Shown: positions 27,676-36,487, counted from the stretch's first letter. The stretch: 64,000 nt of DNA from Clostridium sp. DL-VIII (GCF_000230835.1 NZ_CM001240.1:4428779-4492778), one strand, 5' to 3'. Notes: generated by a model not told the origin, from the sequence alone. Numbers and translations are program-made.

Positions 27676-27767
27676 AAGTTGACTCGTGAAGGAATAAGGC
27701 TGGGTTCTCGAATGAGAGTAGGCATAGTGCTAAGAATCCTTTGCCCCTAGGGTTGGCTTATTTTTTT
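27676..27767 (+). ncRNA. Candidate small non-coding RNA downstream of adc
   Basis: About 90 bases run from the expected +1 to a T7 run at 27761-27767. The region is much richer in G and C than its surroundings. It contains the hairpin TCTC-GAAT-GAGA, complementary AAGGA/TCCTT segments, GGCA/TGCC, and an AATAAG/CTTATT pairing that closes the molecule just ahead of the T run. No open frame of use is present. It overlaps the last codons of the opposite-strand DUF3644 gene. I do not recognise it as a known riboswitch. It is separated from adc by a terminator, so it should be transcribed independently. Confidence 0.6.
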
Positions 27768-28720
27768 ATTTTTTCTCTCAAATTTTGAATAACATTTTTA
27801 GGATCTTTTTTTATTTCCTCTACAATAAAGTCTATAGTTTGGAGAGAATAACTATAATTAGGGCTTGAATTTACATTATAGGTATAACATAATTTAGGAT
27901 TTTTCTTCAAACTATAATACTTGCAAAATAGTTCAAAATGATATTTATTAAACTTCAAATTTATTCCTAATGTTTTAAGCCTTTTATTTATTTCCTTATT
28001 ACAGGATTTCATATTGTATTTATGTGTACTATTAGGATCCTCTGCTTCTTGTCTCATTTTAATTTCGTTTTTAGTTTCATTGCTAATATAAGTAATACCT
28101 CCTCCTTTATTTTTATCTTTAGTGATGCAGTTAAAACATTCTACTTTTACAGAAAAAGTATGGTTATTTTGTGATGATAAACTTGAGATATCAGTACTAG
28201 CATTAATTAATTTATTGGCAATTTCTCCTGTATACTTTGCTCTTATTTCATTAATATTTATCATATTTCTGTTCATCGTCCACATCAAAAAACTCCACGG
28301 TGTAATTGCTGTCATATCTATATTATGAAACTCATACATTTTCTCCATAAAATTAAAAATGCACGATTGAAATAGTGGTAGATATATAATCTCATACTCT
28401 TCTGTAATAAAATATGTGCTTGTATTTCTTAATTCAATTATCTTTTCCAAGTTAAGTCTTAAAGGCGCTTTTTCATTAGTAAAAATAATGCTAATACACT
28501 TTTTCAGGGTCAAGGTTCTACTGGAATTATTTTTATAGTAAATACTCACCTCACCAAGCTTGTCAATCATATGTGCCTTAAGCATTAACTCCCATGAATT
28601 ACAGATAAAAAAGCAAAAACCCTCAACTCTATAGTGAATTGTAGGCTTATTATATATTTCAATAGCCATCATAAAATTTTCCTTAGATTTATTTAACAAA
28701 TTGTCTATTATATCTTCCAT
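27758..28720 (-). CDS. DUF3644 domain protein (HEPN-like)
   Basis: A 320-residue protein. The N-terminal half fits DUF3644: KSKENFMMAIEIYNKPTIHY, EGFCFFICNSWELMLKAHMI, SRTLTLKKCI and LEKIIELRNTSTYF. I believe the family is related to HEPN domains, where a Arg-x4-His motif cuts RNA; here the equivalent stretch reads RNTSTY, with Tyr in the His position, so nuclease activity is doubtful. The C-terminal half has one CxxC pair (CFNC) and a conserved-looking SPNYSYSLQTIDFIVEEIKK. It is a single gene, convergent with the sol operon. Function unknown; a defence role is only a guess. Confidence 0.75.
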   Translation of the reverse strand: MEDIIDNLLNKSKENFMMAIEIYNKPTIHYRVEGFCFFICNSWELMLKAHMIDKLGEVSIYYKNNSSRTLTLKKCISIIFTNEKAPLRLNLEKIIELRNTSTYFITEEYEIIYLPLFQSCIFNFMEKMYEFHNIDMTAITPWSFLMWTMNRNMININEIRAKYTGEIANKLINASTDISSLSSQNNHTFSVKVECFNCITKDKNKGGGITYISNETKNEIKMRQEAEDPNSTHKYNMKSCNKEINKRLKTLGINLKFNKYHFELFCKYYSLKKNPKLCYTYNVNSSPNYSYSLQTIDFIVEEIKKDPKNVIQNLREKIKK

Positions 28721-28838
28721 ATAATTCGCCTCTTCTCATTTTAATTTTTATAGACATATGCTAATCAAACTATATAATAACTAGGAATTCATAATTAATT
28801 TATAGTAAAGATATTTATTTCCCACAAATAAAATAAAG

Positions 28839-28868
28839 GTAGAAAACAATAATTCTATTGTTTTCTAC
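28839..28868 (-). terminator. Terminator of the CoA-transferase/GntP/MaoC operon
   Basis: Perfect 13-bp stem GTAGAAAACAATA/TATTGTTTTCTAC with a four-base loop, then CTTTATTTTATTT on the minus strand. The rest of the gap 28721-29035 holds nothing I can identify. Confidence 0.7.
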
Positions 28869-29035
28869 ACTTTAAAAAATTCGTTATCTCTTAAAATATA
28901 AACATAATTCGTTTATATAAATTGGCTATATTCTTTGCAAATTAAATTATATCACCATATCAAAACAAGGATAATAGCTTTTTCTTAAAACATATGAATT
29001 TAATCATAAAACACCAATTTTTTAGAAGCTTGTCT

Positions 29036-29452
29036 TTATTTTGGTGGCATTATAGTAGCTATACCTTTAAGTACTTCAACACCATTTTGATTTGTGCATA
29101 TGGTACTTAGTTTTATCCTATTCTTTTCATCAATCTTCTCTATTACTTCTACTTCTGCTTTAATTGTGTCTCCTATTTTTACTGGAGCTAAAAACTTTAG
29201 TTCTTGTCCAAGATAAATAGAACCTGGCCCTGGAAGCTGCATACCTAATACTGCGGATACTAGACCAGCCGTTAACATACCGTGAGCAATTCTACCTTTA
29301 AACATTGTTTTTTCTGCTTCGATATGGTTTATATGCGCTGGATTTAAATCTCCAGTTATCCCAGCATATAAATACACGTCTGTTTCTGTAATTGTCTTTT
29401 GAAAAGATGCTTTATCGCCAATATTTAACTCCTTTATTGTCAAACCTTTCAT
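29036..29452 (-). CDS. MaoC-like (R)-specific enoyl-CoA hydratase
   Basis: A 138-residue single hot-dog domain. The catalytic Asp and His lie in TGDLNPAHIN, followed by GRIAHGMLTAGLVSAVLG, exactly as in PhaJ-type hydratases that interconvert crotonyl-CoA-like substrates and (R)-3-hydroxyacyl-CoA. It is the last gene of the three-gene sigma-54 operon, 66 bases after the permease. With a hydroxy-acid permease and a CoA-transferase it would complete uptake, CoA activation and dehydration of a short hydroxy acid. The exact substrate is inferred. Confidence 0.9.
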   Translation of the reverse strand: MKGLTIKELNIGDKASFQKTITETDVYLYAGITGDLNPAHINHIEAEKTMFKGRIAHGMLTAGLVSAVLGMQLPGPGSIYLGQELKFLAPVKIGDTIKAEVEVIEKIDEKNRIKLSTICTNQNGVEVLKGIATIMPPK

Positions 29453-29518
29453 CTTTATAATTCCTCCCTTTATACTTTATCCACTATAGTAGATTTCACC
29501 TATTTTTTTATACTCTTA

Positions 29519-30913
29519 TTAAACAAAATGTAATATGCCTTGTAGTATAATTAATAAAAATACAGTTCCCGTTTTAATACAAGTAATTGCGAAAATATCT
29601 TTATATGATTGTTTGTGAGTTAAGCCTGCAATTCCAAGTAAAGTAATAACTGCACCATTATGAGGCAATGTATCCATTCCTCCTGATGCCATAGCGGCAA
29701 CACGGTGAAGTAATTGTGGATCCACACCAGCATTATTTGCCCACTCTAAATATTGTTTACCAAATGTATCAAGTGCTATACTCATTCCACCTGAAGCAGA
29801 ACCTGTCACCCCTGAAAGAGTATTTACTGTAACCGCTTCTGAAAGTAATGGACTTCCATTTGAATTAATATTTGTTAAAGCGTGAGCTATAGATTGGAAT
29901 CCTGGTAAAGTTTTTATAACATTACCAAAGCCTACTTCTGATGCTGTATTCATAACAGCTAAAAGTGATCCAATTGCACCCGCATTAATTGCTGTTGCTA
30001 AATTACCCTTCATACGTTTTGGATTGATAGAAACTGCAAGAATAATACCACATACAAGTGCAATCATAAGTGCCCAGTTATTCATTGAGCCTACAACACT
30101 TGCTTCTGGAATGTTATAAGGTGCCTTTGTTACCCAAGATACAATATCCCACTTAGGAAACACTAACTTTTGTAAAATTAAAGTTAGTCCAAGTACAGAT
30201 GCTAGCGGTAATGCCGACAAAAATGGATTTGGTAAATTTTCATCTTCAACAAGCACTGGTTCTTGTTTATGATTTTCTCCATATCCTTCTCCATTTGCCT
30301 GAGCCTCACGTTTGCGCCATTCTAAATAAGATACACCACAAACTAAAACTATAATTGCACCTAGTGTTCCAAATACAGGAGCAGCATAAAGATCTGTATT
30401 AAAAAACTTCATTGGTATAGAGTTTTGAATCTGCGGTGTTCCTGGAAGTGCATCCATAGTAAATGTGAAAGCACCAACAGCTATAGTCGCTGGAACAAGT
30501 CTCTTTGGTATATCTGCTTCTTTGAATATAGATGCTGCAAAAGGATATACAGCAAATGCTACAACGAAAAGACTTACCCCGCCATAAGTTAGTATAGCCG
30601 CTGCCAAAATTACAGACAACATAGCACGTTTTTTACCTAACTTCTCCACTATGAATTTTGCAATAGATTTTGCTGCACCAGATTGTTCCATAACTTTTCC
30701 AAATACAGCACCTAATAAGAAGAAAGGGAAGTAAACTTTTACATAGTTACCTAAGTTCGGTAGAAAGATTTCTGTATAAGTCGGCATAATTGCCATTCCA
30801 GAAAATATAGCTGCAGCTATTGCAAATATAGGTGCAAAAACAATAACTGAAAAGCCTCTATAGGCCATAAACATTAAAAGTCCTAAACTTAATAAAATTC
30901 CTATAACTGCCAT
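29519..30913 (-). CDS. GntP-family permease, hydroxybutyrate-type
   Basis: A 464-residue inner-membrane transporter of the GntP family with about twelve helices. Family stretches: FLPNLGNYVKVYFPFFLLGA, YGGVSLFVVAFAVYPFA, TMDALPGTPQIQNSIP, TASEVGFGNVIKTLPGF, and GSASGGMSIALDTFG with MASGGMDTLPHNGAVITLL. This subgroup carries D-3-hydroxybutyrate or similar short acids. I choose ATG 30913 because GGAGG lies eight bases upstream; an upstream ATG at 30964 would add 17 residues overlapping that site. Middle gene of the operon. Confidence 0.9.
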   Translation of the reverse strand: MAVIGILLSLGLLMFMAYRGFSVIVFAPIFAIAAAIFSGMAIMPTYTEIFLPNLGNYVKVYFPFFLLGAVFGKVMEQSGAAKSIAKFIVEKLGKKRAMLSVILAAAILTYGGVSLFVVAFAVYPFAASIFKEADIPKRLVPATIAVGAFTFTMDALPGTPQIQNSIPMKFFNTDLYAAPVFGTLGAIIVLVCGVSYLEWRKREAQANGEGYGENHKQEPVLVEDENLPNPFLSALPLASVLGLTLILQKLVFPKWDIVSWVTKAPYNIPEASVVGSMNNWALMIALVCGIILAVSINPKRMKGNLATAINAGAIGSLLAVMNTASEVGFGNVIKTLPGFQSIAHALTNINSNGSPLLSEAVTVNTLSGVTGSASGGMSIALDTFGKQYLEWANNAGVDPQLLHRVAAMASGGMDTLPHNGAVITLLGIAGLTHKQSYKDIFAITCIKTGTVFLLIILQGILHFV

Positions 30914-30990
30914 ATATAAAACCTCCATTATTTTATTATTTTTCATTTTAATTATTTTATCCATGTCTCCATTTTACTTATATGGATCTT

Positions 30991-32535
30991 TTATTTTAAT
31001 TTCATGAGCTTATCCTCAAAAATCCTTTGGTCCATTATCTTTAAGTCACTTGAAATTATTGGTTTAAAATTCATTTGATCAAGAATATCCTTTTGTAAGT
31101 CTATTCCAGGAGCTATTTCCTCCAAAGTTATTCCATCTCTTGTTAGGCTGAAAACTGCTCTTTCAGTTATATAAAGCACCGGCTGATTAACATCTTTAGC
31201 ATAATCTCCACTAAATGTAATTTGTTCAACACTATCAATAAATTTCTTTGACTTTCCTTCATTTTCAATAACTAATTTACCGTCAGTAATATTAATTCTA
31301 AGTCCTCCTGCTGTAAAAGTTCCACAGAATACAACCTTCTTAGCATTTTGGGTAATATTTATAAATCCTCCACAGCCTGCTATTTTAGGTCCAAACTTAC
31401 TTACATTTATATTACCCTCTTTATCACATTGAGCTAATCCCAAAAATGCTATGTCTAATCCACCGCCATCATAAAAATCAAATTGAGATGATTGATCTAT
31501 AATACTATCTGGATTTATAGCTGCTCCAAAACTCAATCCACCCGCTGGAATGCCTCCAATAGGACCTGATTCAATGGTTAATCTTATAGTATTTCCTATA
31601 CCTTCTTCATTTGCTACCATTGAAATTCCTTCTGGCATGCCTATTCCAAGATTAGTGACTGCATTTGGTATAAGCTCCATTGCACAACGTCTTGCTATTA
31701 TTTTTCTTTCATCCATTGGCAGGCATTTGATAGAATTTGCAGGCATCTTTATTTCTCCACAAAAAGCTGGATTAAACATTTCAGAGAAAGTCTGCATATG
31801 ATCTTCTGCTTCAGCAACAACTATTGCATCGACAAGTATTCCAGGAATTTTTACAAGCTTAGGATCTAAAGTTCCTCTAGATACTATCTTTTCAACCTGA
31901 AGAATAACTTTTCCCCCAGAATTTTTTGCTGCCTGTGCCATTGCAAGACCATCAAGAGTTGCAGCTTCTTTTTGAAGGCTTGCATTTCCATCTTCATCTG
32001 CATAAGTAGCTCTAAGTACAGCTATATCAATAGGGAATGCCTTGTAATAGAGATATTCCTTATCATCTATTTCAATTACTTTTACAATATCCTCAGTTGT
32101 GCTCTCATTTAGTTTTCCCCCCTCTACTCTTGGGTCCACAAATGTTTTAAGCCCTACGTGAGTAACTGTTCCAGGCTTACCGGCTGCAATATCTCTATAA
32201 AGACTAGATATAACTCCTTGTGGAAGATTATAAGCTTTTATTTTATTTTCAATTGCAAGCTTTTGTATCTTAGGAGCCAATCCCCAATGTCCTCCTATTA
32301 CCTTTGAAATAAGACCTTCTTGACCGAGATGGTTTAAACCTTTTTCTTTTCCATCTCCTTGCCCAGCTGCATAAACAAGCGTTAAATTATTTGGAGTGCC
32401 ATGCTCTAGGTAAATTTCTTTTAGTTTCTTAGAAATTCCCTCAGCATGCCCAGCCCCAATGAACCCACCAAATGCAACAGTATCTCCATTTTTAATTAGG
32501 TCGATTGCCTGTTCAAATGACATTATCTTGTTCAT
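30991..32535 (-). CDS. Family I CoA-transferase, fused subunits (YdiF-like)
   Basis: A 514-residue enzyme combining alpha and beta CoA-transferase domains in one chain, as in YdiF and propionate CoA-transferase. The N-terminal half has AFGGFIGAGHAEGI; the C-terminal half has NLGIGMPEGISMVANEEG and the catalytic Glu in TIESGPIGGIPAGGLSFG. It should transfer CoA between acetyl-CoA and a short acyl or hydroxy acid. AAGGAGGATGA precedes ATG 32535. First gene behind the sigma-54 promoter. It is distinct from and not closely similar to the ctfAB pair. Confidence 0.92.
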   Translation of the reverse strand: MNKIMSFEQAIDLIKNGDTVAFGGFIGAGHAEGISKKLKEIYLEHGTPNNLTLVYAAGQGDGKEKGLNHLGQEGLISKVIGGHWGLAPKIQKLAIENKIKAYNLPQGVISSLYRDIAAGKPGTVTHVGLKTFVDPRVEGGKLNESTTEDIVKVIEIDDKEYLYYKAFPIDIAVLRATYADEDGNASLQKEAATLDGLAMAQAAKNSGGKVILQVEKIVSRGTLDPKLVKIPGILVDAIVVAEAEDHMQTFSEMFNPAFCGEIKMPANSIKCLPMDERKIIARRCAMELIPNAVTNLGIGMPEGISMVANEEGIGNTIRLTIESGPIGGIPAGGLSFGAAINPDSIIDQSSQFDFYDGGGLDIAFLGLAQCDKEGNINVSKFGPKIAGCGGFINITQNAKKVVFCGTFTAGGLRINITDGKLVIENEGKSKKFIDSVEQITFSGDYAKDVNQPVLYITERAVFSLTRDGITLEEIAPGIDLQKDILDQMNFKPIISSDLKIMDQRIFEDKLMKLK

Positions 32536-32615
32536 ATCTCATCCTCCTTTCTATATACTAAATGAAACAAGAACTTAATATTTTATTTATGATTTCGTTT
32601 ACATATATTTATATA

Positions 32616-32632
32616 AGCAATATCTATGCCAA
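32616..32632 (-). promoter_or_regulatory. Sigma-54 (-24/-12) promoter
   Basis: Minus-strand TTGGCATAGATATTGCT: GG and GC are ten bases apart, matching TGGCAC-N5-TTGCW at nearly every position. It lies 81 bases ahead of the CoA-transferase start. Transcription should need the adjacent AAA+ activator. Confidence 0.9.
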
Positions 32633-32711
32633 AATTTTAAGAAAGAAACAATCACAATAATGCGCTTTCTTCTCTATATATTTAAAAGATTTTTATTAAT
32701 TTTATAAATTT

Positions 32712-32731
32712 ATGTTCGTTTTTTCGTACAC
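32712..32731 (-). promoter_or_regulatory. Upstream activator site 3
   Basis: GTGTACGAAAAAACGAACAT, a weaker copy of the dyad at 32797-32816. Its centre is about 97 bp upstream of the -24/-12 promoter. Confidence 0.7.
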
Positions 32732-32753
32732 GTTTAACGTAAACATTTACACA

Positions 32754-32773
32754 GTGTTCGATTCTTCGTACAA
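32754..32773 (-). promoter_or_regulatory. Upstream activator site 2
   Basis: TTGTACGAAGAATCGAACAC. Shares 18 bases with site 1 on the left side. Centre-to-centre distance to site 3 is 42 bp. Confidence 0.75.
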
Positions 32774-32786
32774 CTATATTGCGCGT

Positions 32787-32819
32787 AAAAAAATAGTTGT
32801 ACGATTCTTCGTACAACTA
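32787..32819 (-). terminator. Terminator of the activator gene, built on activator site 1
   Basis: Perfect 10-bp stem TAGTTGTACG/CGTACAACTA with a six-base loop (32794-32819) followed by TTTTTTT. The activator's TAG stop codon forms the first three bases of the stem. Confidence 0.9.
32797..32816 (-). promoter_or_regulatory. Upstream activator site 1
   Basis: TTGTACGAAGAATCGTACAA, a perfect inverted repeat and the best of three sites. Centre is 43 bp from site 2, so all three lie on one face of the helix. It is the same DNA as the terminator hairpin. Confidence 0.75.
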
Positions 32820-34544
32820 CACCTGTATCTTATACTTTTCTATTTTCTCATATAAACTAGTCCGTCCTATATCAAGAATTTTGGCCGCCTTTGTCTTATT
32901 TCCCTTCGCGGCTCTAAGAGCCAAAATAATAGCATTTTTTTCACTTTCAGCAATAACATCTTGAAGCTTTTTCGGTGTTATTTCAATCTTTTTACCAGTA
33001 AGTTCTTTAGGTAAATCCTTTATATCAATAATCTCATTATCTTCCATAATATTAATAGCTCTTTCTAAGATATTCTCTAATTCTCTTACGTTACCTTTCC
33101 ATTCATAGGTTTTAAGATATTGTTCAGCCTCCTTTGAAATTCCTGTAACTTTCTTATTTAAATCAAGTGAAAGTTTTTTGATCAAATGATTAGAAATAAG
33201 TATTATATCATTTCCACGTTCTCTTAAAGGAGGAATCTCAATCGTTACGACATTGAGCCTATAGTACAGGTCTTCACGAAACTTTCCTTCTGATACCAAT
33301 TTTTCAAGATTTCTGTTTGTTGCAGCAATTATTCTTATATTAATTTTTTTACTGGCAACCCCGCCAACCTTTTCTACTTCCCGTTCTTGAATAACTCTTA
33401 AAAGCTTCACCTGCATGTGAAGAGGCATATCTCCTATTTCATCTAGAAATATTGTACCTTCATTTGCTATTTCAAATTTTCCTATTTTACCTTCTTTTCT
33501 AGCTCCCGTAAAAGCTCCCGCTTCATAGCCAAACAATTCTGATTCAAGTAAATCACTTGGGATTGCTGCACAATTTACTTTAACAAAAGGCCCTTCATGA
33601 CGTTTACTTTCCGAATGGATGGCATGAGCAAAGATTTCCTTACCAGTACCACTTTCTCCTAAAATGAGTACATTTGAAGTAGTATGTGCAGCCTTCTTCA
33701 CTATATTTTTAGCCAAAACAATCGGATCACTTTCACCTATAATATTTTTAAGAGAATAACTGGCTGTATTGAATTCTCTAAGCTTTGATTTATAACTTGC
33801 CAATTCCTTTTCTATAACACTTATTTTTCTATAAAGATTATTTAATTCTTTTACATTTCTAAATAATACCTTACCTACTACCCCTATTATTTCACCATTT
33901 TTTATTATTGGTATTCTTGATGCTATCATATAATTTCCTTTAATCTTATGAAGCTGTGCCACTTCTTCTTTACCTGTCTTTAATACTATGGGCATTCTAG
34001 TGTTTTCAATAACTTCTGCTACATGTTTGCCAATTGCATCCTCTCTTTTTATTCCTAAAAACTCTGTATAAGCCTTACTAATCATTGTTATTATCGCCAT
34101 TTTATTAATGATAACCATTCCATCATACGCAGTTTCAATTACAGTATTTAATATTTCACTACTGTTTTTTTCCTCATCAAGCCTATGAAGCAATTCATTA
34201 TAGTTTTCTATATTACTAAAAATTAATATAGTTCCTATTATATTTTTATCTTCCCACAAATGTATAATTCTTAATGCCAAATTTAAATTGTTAATTATTA
34301 TAGGCTTTTTAGGCTCCATTTTTTTCTCAGACAAAAAGTAAGATAGTTCAGAGTTTCGTATTAATTCATTGACCTCCTTGCCTAAGCTATTATTTCTATC
34401 CATTCTAAAAAGAATGCTAGCCGGTTCATTAATAAAAAATATCTTATTTTTACGATCAATTACAATTATTTCGTTGGATACACTATCTAATATTGCTTTG
34501 AATTCATTAAAATAACTTGAAAATAACGTTTGCTTTACCACCAT
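32817..34544 (-). CDS. Sigma-54-dependent activator, PAS-PAS-AAA+-Fis
   Basis: A 575-residue enhancer-binding protein. Two PAS-like sensor domains lie near 12-115 and 128-235 (NEIIVIDRKNKIFFINEPA; DGMVIINKMAIITMISKAY). The AAA+ core spans about 265-495, with Walker A GESGTGKE, the sigma-54-contact loop GAFTGA, and Walker B TIFLDEIGDMPL. A Fis-type helix-turn-helix sits at the C-terminus (KGNKTKAAKILDIGRTSLYE). There is no receiver domain, so a small molecule in the PAS domains is the likely signal. It lies immediately upstream of the sigma-54 operon it should activate, and its probable binding dyads begin at its own stop codon. Confidence 0.94.
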   Translation of the reverse strand: MVVKQTLFSSYFNEFKAILDSVSNEIIVIDRKNKIFFINEPASILFRMDRNNSLGKEVNELIRNSELSYFLSEKKMEPKKPIIINNLNLALRIIHLWEDKNIIGTILIFSNIENYNELLHRLDEEKNSSEILNTVIETAYDGMVIINKMAIITMISKAYTEFLGIKREDAIGKHVAEVIENTRMPIVLKTGKEEVAQLHKIKGNYMIASRIPIIKNGEIIGVVGKVLFRNVKELNNLYRKISVIEKELASYKSKLREFNTASYSLKNIIGESDPIVLAKNIVKKAAHTTSNVLILGESGTGKEIFAHAIHSESKRHEGPFVKVNCAAIPSDLLESELFGYEAGAFTGARKEGKIGKFEIANEGTIFLDEIGDMPLHMQVKLLRVIQEREVEKVGGVASKKINIRIIAATNRNLEKLVSEGKFREDLYYRLNVVTIEIPPLRERGNDIILISNHLIKKLSLDLNKKVTGISKEAEQYLKTYEWKGNVRELENILERAINIMEDNEIIDIKDLPKELTGKKIEITPKKLQDVIAESEKNAIILALRAAKGNKTKAAKILDIGRTSLYEKIEKYKIQV

Positions 34545-34807
34545 ATAATAACGCCTTCTTTCTCTTAAGCTTTATGTCTTTAAGTAGTTTGCTAAAAATA
34601 TATAATAATTATAAACTATTAAACCTATTTTGAACTGTATTTTGTATTGCTTTTTTAAGATTCATATAATTAGGGAGATTAAAAAAACTTTTTTCTAATC
34701 TATAAATAATAATAAAAGTTATGCCTCGTTCCTTTTCAATTCAATGTTTTGTTACCTTTCTTTTTACAAAAACTCATCCTTGAATATATTATAAATTTTA
34801 GAGCAAA

Positions 34808-34927
34808 ATGATTAATAGATGTGAATATACAATTTATGCATGGAAAACAGGAATTTTTGAACCAACCCCAGTCTCTAAAAAATGTTTAATAAAAACATTT
34901 AATTTGCCAAAAAAATATTTTTATTAA
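34808..34927 (+). pseudogene. Remnant of an Xre-type helix-turn-helix regulator
   Basis: A 39-codon plus-strand frame: its middle (YAWKTGIFEPTPVSKKCLIK then TFNLPKKYFY) matches the second half of Xre DNA-binding domains (W-x-x-G, then P, then a helix ending near a Tyr-Phe). The recognition helix part is missing. The gap 34545-35209 otherwise contains only AT-rich sequence and a small hairpin at 34676-34701. Confidence 0.35.
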
Positions 34928-35209
34928 GATGCTATATATTTATGTAAAAATTTCTTAAATGCTGTATTATAGTGTTTTTTAAGGTTTATTTCAACTTAAG
35001 CTATTATTTCTTTAATTAAGACCTGATTTTAAAAAATATTAGTAGAACTGTATAAAAATCTTTAGTTTTTGCAATTTAAATTACAAATTTAAAAAACAGT
35101 ATAGGATCATTACCACAATATTTACCTTTTATTCCAAAATTATTTACAGTTTTAATTGTTTGGAAAATAATATAATTTGTAAATAATTTTTTAAAAAAGG
35201 GTTTGATTT

Positions 35210-36181
35210 ATGAAAAGAAGAAATTTTATAATATCTTTACTTGTTTGTTCTAGTGTAGTCGTATCAAACGCAATTCCTGCATTTGCATATAATACATACA
35301 ATGATCATGTATTAATTGGTGGAGTTAACGGGATAAAATATCATATAGCTGATTCTGCTTCCTCGATTGAGAGCACAATAGATTCAGCAGTGTCTGGTTG
35401 GAATAATGCTAATTGTGGGGTATCGTTAATAAAAAATGAGCATAGTCAATCAGTAAATAAAATAGTGGTTTATGATGATGAAGATGAGGATACGGCAAAT
35501 GGAATCATTGCTTATACAAAATTTTATTTACCAAATATCACAAGGCCTGATAAATGGACAAGAGCTACTCCTAATGTTAATTGGACTCAGAATCATATTA
35601 TAGTAAATCCAGGCATGTATAAAAATTTAGCATATGATCAGCAACTGGGAACAATAGCACATGAACTTGGACATGCATTTGGATTGGCTCATGTTAATGA
35701 TACATCAGATCTTATGTATCCTAAAATGCTTGGTGTTTATCTCCCACAAAGCGATGATATTGCTGGTATAAAACATCTATATGGTAACAGTTTGAACTCA
35801 TTAGCTGTATCAACTACATCAGCTGCAGCGACCAATGATAATGATTCGAACAATTCGGATTTTTCGTATATAGAAACCACGGAAGATAGTATTAAAGATT
35901 ATACTGATATTAATGATTTGACTAATAATTCTAGTACTATAATACAAGAAAAAATCCAAGATGCAGAATCTTTTTATGATGAAGATGGCATTTATACTAA
36001 TGTTTCAATTAAAGTTGAAGATAGTTTGGCTGGAACTTTAAAAACTGGGGATGTAATTAATGTCAAGCTTCATGGGGGTACCATTGAAGGGAAAAATGCA
36101 AAAGAATTTAGCATGCGAACACTAGGAAAGTCAGTTGTTGACAATGATAATGTAAGTTCTAAAAAATTGAAGAAGTTGTAG
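35210..36181 (+). CDS. Secreted matrixin-like zinc metalloprotease, frameshifted
   Basis: A 323-residue product as it stands. Signal peptide at 1-26 (ending AIPAFA). A small metzincin domain follows with the zinc site His151-Glu152-His155-His161 (HELGHAFGLAH) and Met-turn DLMYP, as in matrixins. Residues 180-240 are an Asp/Asn-rich linker, and a beta-rich C-terminal domain begins near 250. The frame breaks at an A6 run (36161-36166); one more A would continue it to 36390 and give 393 residues. The catalytic domain is untouched, so activity may remain. GGG about eight bases upstream is the only ribosome-site hint. Confidence 0.85.
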   Translation: MKRRNFIISLLVCSSVVVSNAIPAFAYNTYNDHVLIGGVNGIKYHIADSASSIESTIDSAVSGWNNANCGVSLIKNEHSQSVNKIVVYDDEDEDTANGIIAYTKFYLPNITRPDKWTRATPNVNWTQNHIIVNPGMYKNLAYDQQLGTIAHELGHAFGLAHVNDTSDLMYPKMLGVYLPQSDDIAGIKHLYGNSLNSLAVSTTSAAATNDNDSNNSDFSYIETTEDSIKDYTDINDLTNNSSTIIQEKIQDAESFYDEDGIYTNVSIKVEDSLAGTLKTGDVINVKLHGGTIEGKNAKEFSMRTLGKSVVDNDNVSSKKLKKL

Positions 36182-36390
36182 ACGGGCTTGATAATTTTAA
36201 TAAAGGAGATGATTCATTATTCTTTTTAAATTATTCTGATGGTAAATATTATGTAACAGGTTCGCATCAAGGTAGATTTAAATTAACAGGGGATAATGTT
36301 CAATTAAATGAACAATTAAAAAATAAATACAAAAAAGGTCTTAGTAGCGATAATTTCATTAGCAATATAAAGCTTTCATTATCGAAATAG
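36167..36390 (+). pseudogene. Out-of-frame C-terminal part of the metalloprotease
   Basis: In the next frame the coding sequence continues (IEEVVDGLDNFNKGDDSLFF, NYSDGKYYVTGSHQGRFKL) to TAG 36388. Composition and sense are those of the C-terminal beta domain, and it has no start of its own. Confidence 0.75.
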
Positions 36391-36448
36391 AAAACCAACT
36401 TTAGCTAGTACAAGTTTTATTTTGAAAACTTATAAAAAATAGAAATTA

Positions 36449-36487
36449 ATAGACAACAATAATATCGTAGTAATATTGTTGTCTATT
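36449..36487 (+). terminator. Terminator of the metalloprotease gene
   Basis: Long stem AATAGACAACAATA/TATTGTTGTCTATT, T-rich sequence after it on the plus strand. Confidence 0.75.

Noticed and set aside
27676..27767. Known riboswitch for the RNA after adc
   Set aside because: Compared by eye with glycine, purine, preQ1, fluoride, TPP, c-di-GMP and THF boxes; none of the conserved cores is present, and no gene follows in the plus direction.
32787..32819. Reading the dyads at 32.7-32.8 kb as a CRISPR-like array
   Set aside because: Only three 20-bp copies, each an inverted repeat, equally spaced by 42-43 bp ahead of a sigma-54 promoter; no cas genes. Activator sites fit better.
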